A DNA stretch of 64,000 bases, taken from positions 62,001-126,000 of the forward strand of contig ONLL01000005.1 of NCBI GenBank assembly GCA_900318685.1, written 5' to 3'. Below are positions 1 through 7,163 of this stretch, one piece after another; the stretch's first letter is position 1; each line of letters starts with the position of its first letter. Below the pieces are notes generated by a model, which was not told the DNA's origin, made no database searches, and worked only from the letters and a program-made list of their open reading frames with translations. A program made the position numbers and the translations under genes. Source of the stretch: an uncultured Prevotellaceae bacterium. Lineage in GTDB: Bacteria > Bacteroidota > Bacteroidia > Bacteroidales > Bacteroidaceae.

Positions 1-1
1 C

Positions 2-418
2 ATCGGACGATATGGCTATAAGATCAAGCTCGTCACCTATACCACCACTTCTGCAAACATGATGTTGCGCGAGATCGGACTGGTGCTCTTCCTTGCTTCC
101 GTGGGTATCAAGGCTGGGGCAGGATTCTTTGAGACGGTGATGCAGGGTGATGGACTGCTTTATGTGCTGACGGGATTCCTCATTACTATAATACCTATTT
201 TAATAATAGGCCCCATTGCCCGCATGAGGTTCAAGTTCAACTACTTCACCATTGCCGGCATGATATCGGGCACATACACCGATCCGCCCGCACTTGCTTA
301 CTCCAATTCCATCTGTTCGAAGGAGGCACCTGCCATAGGCTATTCCACGGTCTATCCGCTGTCGATGTTCTTGCGCATCCTGACCGCACAACTCATCGTG
401 CTTTTCTTCTGTCAATAG
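2..418 (+). CDS. AspT/YidE-type membrane transporter, C-terminal part (5' truncated)
   Basis: The open frame runs in from the window edge, so only the last 138 or so residues are present and the real start lies upstream. The fragment holds several hydrophobic segments: one near the in-frame Met at base 59, one with the run [19 protein letters not shown], and a final one ending VLFFCQ. It also has the motif [13 protein letters not shown], which resembles the duplicated membrane domain of the aspartate:alanine exchanger / YidE-YbjL family. It is probably an inner-membrane transporter; the substrate cannot be told. It ends 36 bases before the OadG gene on the same strand, so it may be co-transcribed with the decarboxylase operon, perhaps moving a dicarboxylate or related acid (inference). 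Confidence 0.75.
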   Translation: MGRYGYKIKLVTYTTTSANMMLREIGLVLFLASVGIKAGAGFFETVMQGDGLLYVLTGFLITIIPILIIGPIARMRFKFNYFTIAGMISGTYTDPPALAYSNSICSKEAPAIGYSTVYPLSMFLRILTAQLIVLFFCQ

Positions 419-454
419 AAACATAGAGAACAATAATAATACACAAAATTCAAC

Positions 455-1480
455 ATGAACAACTTAAAACTACTGCTAGGAGCACTTGTACTGACAGCCT
501 CGCAGACGGTACTGGGCCAGGGAGCCAAGAACATCGTCATTAGTGAGGTGCTCACCAACAATGCATCTAGCATCGTGGATGAGTTCGGGCAGCGCGAAGC
601 CTGGATTGAGTTGGAGAACACGTCGTACTCTACTTATAATGTGCGCGGCATGTTCCTTACTACCGACCGGTCAGTGCTACAGCCAATGAGTGCCCCAGAA
701 CGCATCAAACGCATGAGCATCATTCCCAGTGGCGAAGAGCGCACCAGCATTGGTGCACGCCAGCATTTGGTGCTCTTTGGTAATTCCAATCCAGCACAAG
801 GCAAGTTGCATCTGGCTTTGCAGATTCCTGACTCTGCCTCCGTATGGGTGGCTCTCTACAATGGTAATGGCGTAGAGCTCATCGACTCTGTCACAGTGCC
901 CACGTTGCAGGCTGACTGCTCCTATGCTCGTGTCGATGGCAATTGGGCTGTGAAGAGTGCCCAGCAGGTGACGCCGGGCATCGAGAATGCTGCCAGTGAG
1001 GCACAGAAAAAGACAGGTGTCGACAAGTTCAAGGAGCAGGATCCTTATGGCTTCGCTATGGCTATCATGGCTATGGGCGTTGTATTTCTCTGCTTGGCAC
1101 TGCTGTGGTTGTTCTTCACCCTCTTCGGCATGCTGATGCGTCATCTCGACACTGCTAAGAAAGTGGCTAATACTCAGCCCATCAAGCCTATCACGAAGAC
1201 TGTGGAGAAGACTGCCGAGATGGCTCACAAGACAGGTAACATCCTTCAGGAAGGCTTCGACAAAAAAGGCATCGATATGGAGGTATACATGGCCGTCATC
1301 GGTCTTGCCTTGCGTCAGTATGAAGACGATGTACATGATGTGGAGAGTGGTGTTATCACCATCAGGTCGAAGGACACTGACTGGGACGATGAATATAGCC
1401 AGATGACACACTGGCACGACCCGTTCCGTCCTTCCGATCACAACGCTCCTACCATCCCCACAGCTCCAGAGCTGCATTAA
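455..1480 (+). CDS. OadG-family decarboxylase gamma subunit with N-terminal lamin-tail domain
   Basis: A 341-residue protein. An N-terminal signal sequence (about residues 1-21) is followed by a lamin-tail-like beta domain (about 25-175, with ISEVLTNN and EAWIELENTS). A strong membrane helix (about 200-228) and an OadG-like cytoplasmic tail come next. Classical OadG is only about 80-100 residues and anchors the carboxyltransferase to the sodium-pumping beta subunit. The extra domain would face the periplasm; I recall this fusion from other Bacteroidetes. Biotin carrier and beta subunit genes follow directly, so this is a methylmalonyl-CoA or oxaloacetate decarboxylase subunit. No alpha (carboxyltransferase) gene lies immediately upstream; a transporter takes that place. 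Start chosen at the Met before the signal peptide. Confidence 0.85.
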   Translation: MNNLKLLLGALVLTASQTVLGQGAKNIVISEVLTNNASSIVDEFGQREAWIELENTSYSTYNVRGMFLTTDRSVLQPMSAPERIKRMSIIPSGEERTSIGARQHLVLFGNSNPAQGKLHLALQIPDSASVWVALYNGNGVELIDSVTVPTLQADCSYARVDGNWAVKSAQQVTPGIENAASEAQKKTGVDKFKEQDPYGFAMAIMAMGVVFLCLALLWLFFTLFGMLMRHLDTAKKVANTQPIKPITKTVEKTAEMAHKTGNILQEGFDKKGIDMEVYMAVIGLALRQYEDDVHDVESGVITIRSKDTDWDDEYSQMTHWHDPFRPSDHNAPTIPTAPELH

Positions 1481-1515
1481 GTTCAAAGTTTTTAGTTCAA
1501 AGTTCATAGTTAAAG
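1481..1515 (+). repeat. Degenerate 7-nt-period repeat between decarboxylase genes
   Basis: Five successive 7-mers of the form GTTCAAA / GTTTTTA / GTTCAAA / GTTCATA / GTTAAAG fill the gap between the OadG stop codon and the biotin carrier start. The same periodicity recurs at several other places in the window. Confidence 0.75.
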
Positions 1516-1517
1516 AG

Positions 1518-1988
1518 ATGAAAAAGTACGAATATAAAGTGAATGGCGTAGACTACGAAGTAGAAATCGCCGCCGTAGAAGGCAAGATTGCCAAGGTCAA
1601 CGTCAATGGAATCCCGTTTGAAGTGGAGATGCAGAAACCCATCAATGCTGCCAAGCATCCTGCCTTGGCAGCCACTTCGCGTGCACAGTCGCCTGTGACT
1701 CCTGCCCAACCGGCAGCTCCCGCTCCTGTTGCCGCACCTGTCGCAGCCGCAACCCCTGCTGCTCCCGTTGGTGAAGGCAGGGCACTGAAGGCTCCGCTGC
1801 CTGGCACTATCACAGAAATCAAGGTGCAGGTAGGTCAGCAGGTCACTGCCGGTCAGACCGTGATTGTGCTCGAAGCCATGAAGATGGCTAACAACATTGA
1901 GGCTGAGTATGCCGGACAGGTCACCTCGATTGTTGTCAAGCAGGGAGAAACCGTCATGGAGGGTGCCGTATTGCTGACCATCGCATAA
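1518..1988 (+). CDS. Biotin carboxyl carrier subunit of sodium-pumping decarboxylase
   Basis: A 156-residue protein. The N-terminal part (about 1-40) is a small basic/acidic domain, followed by an Ala/Pro-rich flexible linker (about 55-85). The C-terminal biotinyl domain (about 90-156) carries the canonical EAMKM motif, with Lys122 as the biotin attachment site. In this family the carrier shuttles CO2 from the alpha-subunit substrate to the membrane beta subunit, where decarboxylation drives sodium export. It lies between the gamma and beta genes, with short spacers of 37 and 27 bases, as expected for one operon. Methylmalonyl-CoA is the usual substrate in Bacteroidales (succinate to propionate), but oxaloacetate or glutaconyl-CoA cannot be excluded without the alpha subunit. 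Confidence 0.93.
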   Translation: MKKYEYKVNGVDYEVEIAAVEGKIAKVNVNGIPFEVEMQKPINAAKHPALAATSRAQSPVTPAQPAAPAPVAAPVAAATPAAPVGEGRALKAPLPGTITEIKVQVGQQVTAGQTVIVLEAMKMANNIEAEYAGQVTSIVVKQGETVMEGAVLLTIA

Positions 1989-2015
1989 ATCTCAAGTCTA
2001 CATTCTCAAACCTCA
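1989..2015 (+). repeat. Degenerate 7-nt-period repeat before the beta subunit
   Basis: Four 7-mers (ATCTCAA / GTCTACA / TTCTCAA / ACCTCAA) occupy the whole intergenic gap between the biotin carrier stop and the beta-subunit ATG. No obvious Shine-Dalgarno is present, which is usual in Bacteroidetes. Confidence 0.65.
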
Positions 2016-3173
2016 ATGAATATGTGGGAATTTATTACTGATAACTTCAACGAGTTCCTCACCTATACGGGCTTTGCCAATGCTACGGCGGGGAATCTCA
2101 TTATGATAGTGGTGGGAGCCATCTTTATCTATCTTGCCATCAAGAAGGATTTTGAGCCACTGCTGCTCGTGCCCATCGGACTGGGTATCATCCTCGGTAA
2201 CATTCCATTCCGTGGTGATGCCGGATTAGAGATAGGACTCTATGAGGACAACTCTGTGCTCAATATCTTCTATCAGGGAGTGAAACAAGGTTGGTATCCG
2301 CCACTCATCTTCCTGGGCATTGGAGCCATGACCGACTTCTCGGCATTGCTGGCCAATCCCAAGCTGCTGCTTGTGGGAGCGGCAGCACAGTTTGGTATCT
2401 TCGGAGCCTATATGATAGCACTTGCACTGGGATTTGAGCCCAATCAGGCTGCTGGTATCGCCATCATCGGTGGTGCCGACGGTCCTACGGCTATCTTCCT
2501 TTCAAGCAAGCTCTCGCCCAACCTCATGGGAGCAATCGCTGTGTGTGCCTACTCGTATATGGCACTCGTGCCGCTGATCCAGCCACCTATCATGCGACTG
2601 CTCACCACCAAGAAGGAGCGCGTCATCAAGATGAAGCCCGGACGTGAGGTCAGCCAGACAGAGCGTATTCTCTTCCCCATCATCGGACTGCTCATCACTA
2701 CCTTCATCGTGCCCTCGGCCCTGCCATTGCTGGGCATGCTCTTCTTCGGCAACCTGCTGAAGGAAAGTGGCAAGACGACACGACTGGCTAAGACGGCCGG
2801 CAACGCCCTGAACGACATCGTCGTCGTGCTGCTGGGACTGACCGTAGGCTGCTCGACGCAGGCCAGTGAGTTCCTCACGCTGAACACGGTGTTCATCTTC
2901 GCCATCGGAGCCTTCGCCTTTGCCATCGCCACGGCCAGCGGTGTATGCTTCGTCAAGGTGATGAACCTCTTCCTGCCGAAGGACAAGAAGATCAATCCCC
3001 TCATCGGCAATGCTGGCGTGTCGGCCGTACCTATGGCCGCCCGCATCAGCCATAACATGGGTCTGGAGTACGACCGTCACAACTTCCTCCTCATGCATGC
3101 TATGGGCCCGAATGTCGCAGGTGTCATCGGCTCGGCTGTTGCTGCCGGTGCATTGCTTGGATTCTTGTCTTAA
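2016..3173 (+). CDS. Sodium-translocating decarboxylase beta subunit (OadB/MmdB family)
   Basis: A 385-residue polytopic inner-membrane protein of the length usual for this family. It contains the signature GGADGPT (residues 152-158) and the repeated hydrophobic segments of OadB/MmdB/GcdB proteins. The family decarboxylates carboxybiotin and pumps sodium ions outward. Either Met1 or Met3 (base 2022) could start translation; the first is kept. It is the last gene of the operon and is followed by a clear hairpin terminator. Together with the gamma and biotin carrier genes it defines the sodium pump, which couples fermentation to the sodium gradient. Confidence 0.95.
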   Translation: MNMWEFITDNFNEFLTYTGFANATAGNLIMIVVGAIFIYLAIKKDFEPLLLVPIGLGIILGNIPFRGDAGLEIGLYEDNSVLNIFYQGVKQGWYPPLIFLGIGAMTDFSALLANPKLLLVGAAAQFGIFGAYMIALALGFEPNQAAGIAIIGGADGPTAIFLSSKLSPNLMGAIAVCAYSYMALVPLIQPPIMRLLTTKKERVIKMKPGREVSQTERILFPIIGLLITTFIVPSALPLLGMLFFGNLLKESGKTTRLAKTAGNALNDIVVVLLGLTVGCSTQASEFLTLNTVFIFAIGAFAFAIATASGVCFVKVMNLFLPKDKKINPLIGNAGVSAVPMAARISHNMGLEYDRHNFLLMHAMGPNVAGVIGSAVAAGALLGFLS

Positions 3174-3207
3174 TCCGTTAGAATCAGGATTGAACTTACA
3201 TAAACCG

Positions 3208-3248
3208 AGTGGCCTGCCAAAATACACATGGCGGGCCACTTTGGTTTT
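3208..3248 (+). terminator. Terminator of the decarboxylase operon
   Basis: Arms AGTGGCCTGCC (3208-3218) and GGCGGGCCACT (3230-3240) form an 11-bp stem with one G-U pair, followed by TTGGTTTTTA. It stands 35 bases after the beta-subunit stop. Confidence 0.85.
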
Positions 3249-3261
3249 TAATGCGATGTTC

Positions 3262-3283
3262 ACCAAAGCCAAGCGGCCTTGGT
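3262..3283 (-). terminator. Possible terminator of the DUF3127 gene
   Basis: Arms ACCAAAGCC and GGCCTTGGT pair with one mismatch around the loop AAGC, just past the stop of the minus-strand DUF3127 gene. The T-run after it on the minus strand is poor. Confidence 0.5.
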
Positions 3284-3296
3284 AGGTGTGATGATG

Positions 3297-3725
3297 TTAG
3301 AAGGGCAGATCGTCTGCTGCGTTCTCTCCGCCAGGCTGTGCAGGTGGGAATGGAGCATCGGCTGCGGGTGCTGCATTCTGCTGCGGGGGGAAGGGAGTGG
3401 CACTAGGAGCTGTGCCAGCGATGGTGGTGGCGGCAGGCACGGTGTCGGCCATCTGACCACGAATAATATTGTACGCGCGAATGTCATTGAACCAACGTCC
3501 TTGATACTCGTGTGCATCAATATCAAATTGGACGGTAACTTCTTCGCCGGCTTGAATGTTGAACTGCTTGATACGGTCTTCGCCAAATATTCTGAATACC
3601 ATGCGGCGGGGATACTGACCAGGTACTTCAATGACATAATCCTGGCTCATCCATGAGTTACCAGTGCGGTTTGACACACCACTGCTTGCTGGAAGAATAG
3701 CAATAATTTTTCCTGTTAAATCCAT
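3297..3725 (-). CDS. DUF3127 family protein with SSB-like acidic tail
   Basis: A 142-residue protein starting MDLTGKIIAIL. An upstream in-frame Met would add 29 residues, but the family begins at MDLTGK and the extension would cover the promoter region. The first 95 or so residues form the DUF3127 domain, thought to be an OB-fold-like domain. A Pro/Ala/Thr-rich linker follows, and the protein ends NAADDLPF. That tip closely resembles the DDIPF tip by which SSB recruits DNA repair and replication proteins. The gene is divergent from dnaN across about 166 bases. A DNA-binding or replication-associated role is inferred from the tail and neighbour; the family has no function I can name with confidence. 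Confidence 0.85.
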   Translation of the reverse strand: MDLTGKIIAILPASSGVSNRTGNSWMSQDYVIEVPGQYPRRMVFRIFGEDRIKQFNIQAGEEVTVQFDIDAHEYQGRWFNDIRAYNIIRGQMADTVPAATTIAGTAPSATPFPPQQNAAPAADAPFPPAQPGGENAADDLPF

Positions 3726-3769
3726 ACTTTCTGTTGTTATTAATGTTAACGATTTCTTTATTTCGCTGG

Positions 3770-3801
3770 CGAAATTACTAAAATAGTTTGAAAACCCACA
3801 A
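3770..3801 (-). promoter_or_regulatory. Possible promoter of the DUF3127 gene
   Basis: On the minus strand TAATTTCG (3777-3770) approximates TAnnTTTG, with a TTG (3801-3799) 21 bases upstream. The -7 has one mismatch, so the call is tentative. Confidence 0.4.
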
Positions 3802-3816
3802 TTTTTTTCCAATTAT

Positions 3817-3848
3817 TTTGTTATTGACGCAGTTTTTTTGTATTTTTG
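3817..3848 (+). promoter_or_regulatory. Bacteroidetes promoter of dnaN
   Basis: TTTG at 3817-3820, then a 20-base gap, then TATTTTTG at 3841-3848. This fits the Bacteroidetes -33/-7 consensus and gives a leader of about 40 bases before the dnaN ATG. Confidence 0.75.
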
Positions 3849-3891
3849 TAGTCCAAAACTGAAAAAATAAAAAAGTAACGAAGCAATAACT

Positions 3892-5016
3892 ATGAGATTT
3901 ACCGTATCAAGCACAGCACTTAGTAGCCGTCTGTCGGCACTGAGCAGAGTTATCAACAGTAAGAACTCGTTGCCTATCCTTGGCGACTTCCTGTTCGAGG
4001 TTATAGACGGACGCCTGTTTCTGACGGCTTCCGACAGTGAGGTGATGATGAAGACATCACTGGAGCTGACCGATTGTGATGTCGATGGGCGTTTCTGCGT
4101 AGGCAACCACGATCTGCTGGAAGGCGTGAAAGGAGTGTCCGAACAGCCCATCACGATGGATGTCGACCTACAGGCCAACATTGCGAAGGTGAGTTACCAG
4201 AATGGTATGTTCTCACTGCCTGTTGAGAATGCCGATGAGTTCCCTCAGGCACAGCAGATAGGTGAAGGTGCTACCGTCATCACTATTTCCACTTCCGTCC
4301 TGGCCGAGAATGTCAACCGCTCGCTGTTCGCCACTGCTCAAGACGAGCTCCGTCCTGTGATGAATGGCATCTATTTCGACCTTACACCCGACTGTCTGGC
4401 TATCGTTGCCAGCGATGGTCACAAGCTGGTGCGCAACAAGGTGCTCAATATTCGCAGCGAGCAGCCTGCCTCGTTCATCCTTCCCAAGAAGCCTGCTACA
4501 TTGCTGAAGAGCGTGCTGGGCAAGCAGGGTGGCGACGTGGTGATTCGTTTCGACGACCGCAATGCTGAGATCAACTATGAGGATGGCATCATCGTATGCC
4601 GTCTCATTGAGGGCCGTTATCCCAACTACAACTCAGTGATTCCGCAGAGCAATCCCAACCAGCTCACTGTCGACCGTGTAGGACTGCTGTCGGCTCTGCG
4701 CCGTGTGCAGCCTTTCTCCAATGAGTCCAGCAACCTCATCCGCTTCCATGTGGAGAATGGTATCCTGCAGCTCGATGCTGAGGATTACGACTTCTCGAAG
4801 ACGGCAACGGAAAGGATGTCGTGCGACTATAACGGCATGCCGATGAGCATTGGATTCAAGGGATCGTCGTTCATTGAGATCCTGGGCAACTTCGATTGCT
4901 CGGAGGTGATAGTACAGCTGGCCGATCCCAGTCGTGCAGGTTTGGTGCTTCCTTCAGAGCAGCCTGCCGACCAGGATGTGCTGATGCTGATGATGCCAAT
5001 GCTAATCAACGACTAA
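3892..5016 (+). CDS. dnaN: DNA polymerase III beta subunit (sliding clamp)
   Basis: A 374-residue protein of normal clamp length. It starts MRFTVSSTALSSRLSALSRV and continues INSKNSLPILGDFLFEV, the typical first clamp domain. The middle contains ATAQDELRPVMNGIYFDL and VASDGHKLVR, typical of domain 2. It ends with LMLMMPMLIND, resembling the conserved C-terminal MPM(R/L) strand that contributes to the peptide-binding groove. The clamp encircles DNA and tethers polymerase and repair factors. It has its own promoter and is followed after 6 bases by an exonuclease gene, which suggests a replication/repair operon running into coaBC. Confidence 0.97.
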   Translation: MRFTVSSTALSSRLSALSRVINSKNSLPILGDFLFEVIDGRLFLTASDSEVMMKTSLELTDCDVDGRFCVGNHDLLEGVKGVSEQPITMDVDLQANIAKVSYQNGMFSLPVENADEFPQAQQIGEGATVITISTSVLAENVNRSLFATAQDELRPVMNGIYFDLTPDCLAIVASDGHKLVRNKVLNIRSEQPASFILPKKPATLLKSVLGKQGGDVVIRFDDRNAEINYEDGIIVCRLIEGRYPNYNSVIPQSNPNQLTVDRVGLLSALRRVQPFSNESSNLIRFHVENGILQLDAEDYDFSKTATERMSCDYNGMPMSIGFKGSSFIEILGNFDCSEVIVQLADPSRAGLVLPSEQPADQDVLMLMMPMLIND

Positions 5017-5022
5017 AGAACG

Positions 5023-5895
5023 ATGAAGCTTAATCTTACGAAACCGCTCGTTGTCTTCGACCTGGAGACAACGGGTCTTGATTTGGTCAAGGACCGCATC
5101 ATCCAGCTCTCTTTTATCAAGGTCTATCCTTCAGGCATGGAGGAGCGTGGCAACTATCTGATCAATCCTGAGTGTCATATCATGCCTGTCATCACGGAGT
5201 TGACAGGCATCTCGGATGAGGACGTGAAAGACGCTCCCACCTTCAAGCAGCTGGCCTCCAGACTCAACGATCTGTTCAAAGGGTGTGACTTTGCCGGCTT
5301 CAACTCCAATAACTTTGACATTCCGCTGCTGGCCGAGGAGTTCCTCAGGGCAGGCATCGACTTCGACTTCAGCAAGTGCCGCTGCATCGACGCTTGCACC
5401 ATTTTCCGTAAGATGGAGCGTCGCAACTTGGCTGCTGCCTATAAGTTCTATTGTGGTCGCAAGATGGAGGAGGACTTCACGGCTCACCGTGCCGACGAAG
5501 ATACTGAGGCTACTTGGCGTGTGTTGCAGGGCCAGCTCGACTATTACACTGAGGAGCATCAGCGAGAGCTGGGCGAAGATCCAGAAGGTCGCGTCCTTCA
5601 GAACGACGTCCAGGCTTTGCACGATTTCTCGAAGGCTAACAATAATGTGGACTTTGCCGGCCGTATCGTATGGGGTGAGGCTCGCGATGCCAAGGGCAAC
5701 GTGATCCTTGGCGAGGATGGCAAGCCCGTGATGACTGAGTACTTCAACTTCGGCAAGCACAAGGGTAAGACTGTGGCCGATGTACTTCGTTTCGATTCAG
5801 GCTATTACGCATGGATTCTGGGTGGTGACTTCACCTACAATACCAAGCAGGTGCTTACCCGTATTCGCTTGCGTGAAGCGCAGAAGAACAGGTGA
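5023..5895 (+). CDS. DnaQ-like DEDDh 3'-5' exonuclease
   Basis: A 290-residue protein. Motif I is VFDLETTG (Asp13, Glu15), motif II is FNSNNFDIPLL (Asp99), and motif III is HRADED (His155, Asp160), which together give the DEDDh active site of the DNA polymerase III epsilon / exonuclease family. The C-terminal part (about 240-285) carries FNFGKHKGKTVADV, a small domain also attached to some ExoX-type exonucleases. It starts 6 bases after dnaN and ends 38 bases before coaBC. Acting as polymerase proofreader or as a repair exonuclease is plausible; the extra C-terminal domain favours an accessory repair nuclease over the core epsilon subunit. Confidence 0.9.
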   Translation: MKLNLTKPLVVFDLETTGLDLVKDRIIQLSFIKVYPSGMEERGNYLINPECHIMPVITELTGISDEDVKDAPTFKQLASRLNDLFKGCDFAGFNSNNFDIPLLAEEFLRAGIDFDFSKCRCIDACTIFRKMERRNLAAAYKFYCGRKMEEDFTAHRADEDTEATWRVLQGQLDYYTEEHQRELGEDPEGRVLQNDVQALHDFSKANNNVDFAGRIVWGEARDAKGNVILGEDGKPVMTEYFNFGKHKGKTVADVLRFDSGYYAWILGGDFTYNTKQVLTRIRLREAQKNR

Positions 5896-5933
5896 TTGGA
5901 TTCACGGATTACAGAATATAGTTTGGGAAGAAT

Positions 5934-7136
5934 ATGCTGAAAGGGAAGAAGATCGTACTAGGAATCACAGGCTCGATAGCTGCCTACAAGTCGTGCCTCA
6001 TTATCCGCGAACTGGTGAAGCGAGGGGCCGAGGTGCAAGTGGTCATCACACCTGCAGGCAAGGAGTTCATCACGCCTATCACCCTGTCGGCACTGACTCA
6101 GAAACCTGTCATCAGCGAATTCTTCTCCCAGCGCGACGGCACATGGCATAGTCATGTTGCCCTTGGACTATGGGCCGATGCTATGCTCATCGCACCTTGC
6201 ACAGCTGCAACGCTAGGTAAGATGGCGACGGGCGTGGCCGACAATATGCTCATCACCACCTATCTTTCGATGAAGGCACCTGTGTTCATCGCACCAGCTA
6301 TGGACCTCGACATGTATGCCCATCCTACCACCCAGCAGAATCTCGACCGCCTGCGCTCCTTTGGCAATCATATCATTGAGCCAGGTACCGGATTCCTCGC
6401 CAGTGGACTCGAGGGTAAGGGCCGCATGGAGGATCCAGAGAAGATTGTGGCAGTGCTCGACGATTTCTTCGAGAAGAAGGACCTGCTGGGCAAACGTATC
6501 ATGATTACGGCAGGCCCGACTTATGAGAAGATCGATCCAGTGCGCTTCATTGGCAACTACTCGAGTGGTAAGATGGGCATCGCCTTGGCAGAGGAGTGCG
6601 CCCGTCGTGGAGCTGATGTCACGTTGATACTGGGGCCTGTGCAAGCACAAATCACAAATCTCAGATCTCAAATCTCCATCCAGAAAGTGGAGAGCTGTCT
6701 GCAGATGCGTGATGCAGCCGTTGAGGCTTTCCCCAATAGCGATGCTGCCATCCTCTGTGCTGCTGTTGCCGACTTCCGTCCTGCAGAGGTTGCCGAGCAG
6801 AAGATCAAACGGGTAGGGGACGACCTCGACATCCATCTGGTGCCCAATCCTGACATTGCTGCTCAGCTCGGGCAGATGAAGCGTGAGGGGCAGGTGCTGG
6901 TGGGCTTTGCTCTGGAAACCAACGATGAACAGCAGAATGCCGAGAAGAAGTTGGCGAAGAAAAACCTCGACTTCATTGTCCTCAATAGCCTCCGTAATGA
7001 GGGCACCTGTTTCCGTTCTGACGAGAATCAGATTGCCATCATCTCCTCCAGTGGCCGGGTGGACTATGAGAAGAAACTCAAGCAGCAGGTGGCTGCCGAC
7101 ATTATCGACGAACTGGTAGTTCGCATCACCAACTAA
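5934..7136 (+). CDS. coaBC: Bifunctional phosphopantothenoylcysteine decarboxylase / phosphopantothenate-cysteine ligase
   Basis: A 400-residue CoaBC for coenzyme A biosynthesis. The flavin-binding decarboxylase domain covers about 1-180 (GITGSIAAYK, His74 in HSHVALG). The ligase domain covers about 185-400 (ITAGPTYEKIDPVRFIGNYSSGKMG, VGFALET). Where E. coli has Asn125 and Cys158, this protein has Asp124 (PAMDLDMY) and Ser157 (LASGLEGKGRM). I recall both as usual in Bacteroidetes, so they probably do not mean loss of activity. A 7-nt-period repeat at 6648-6677 encodes an in-frame loop around residues 239-249. In related genomes the next gene is porD; here two other genes intervene. Confidence 0.95.
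   Translation: MLKGKKIVLGITGSIAAYKSCLIIRELVKRGAEVQVVITPAGKEFITPITLSALTQKPVISEFFSQRDGTWHSHVALGLWADAMLIAPCTAATLGKMATGVADNMLITTYLSMKAPVFIAPAMDLDMYAHPTTQQNLDRLRSFGNHIIEPGTGFLASGLEGKGRMEDPEKIVAVLDDFFEKKDLLGKRIMITAGPTYEKIDPVRFIGNYSSGKMGIALAEECARRGADVTLILGPVQAQITNLRSQISIQKVESCLQMRDAAVEAFPNSDAAILCAAVADFRPAEVAEQKIKRVGDDLDIHLVPNPDIAAQLGQMKREGQVLVGFALETNDEQQNAEKKLAKKNLDFIVLNSLRNEGTCFRSDENQIAIISSSGRVDYEKKLKQQVAADIIDELVVRITN
6648..6677 (+). repeat. 7-nt-period repeat inside coaBC
   Basis: CAAATCA / CAAATCT / CAGATCT / CAAATCT reads as four degenerate 7-mers in frame within coaBC, encoding part of a variable surface loop (QITNLRSQISIQ). It matches the intergenic repeats of the window in period and composition. 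Confidence 0.6.
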
Positions 7137-7163
7137 TTACATTATTATTATAAGGGGGAGGCA

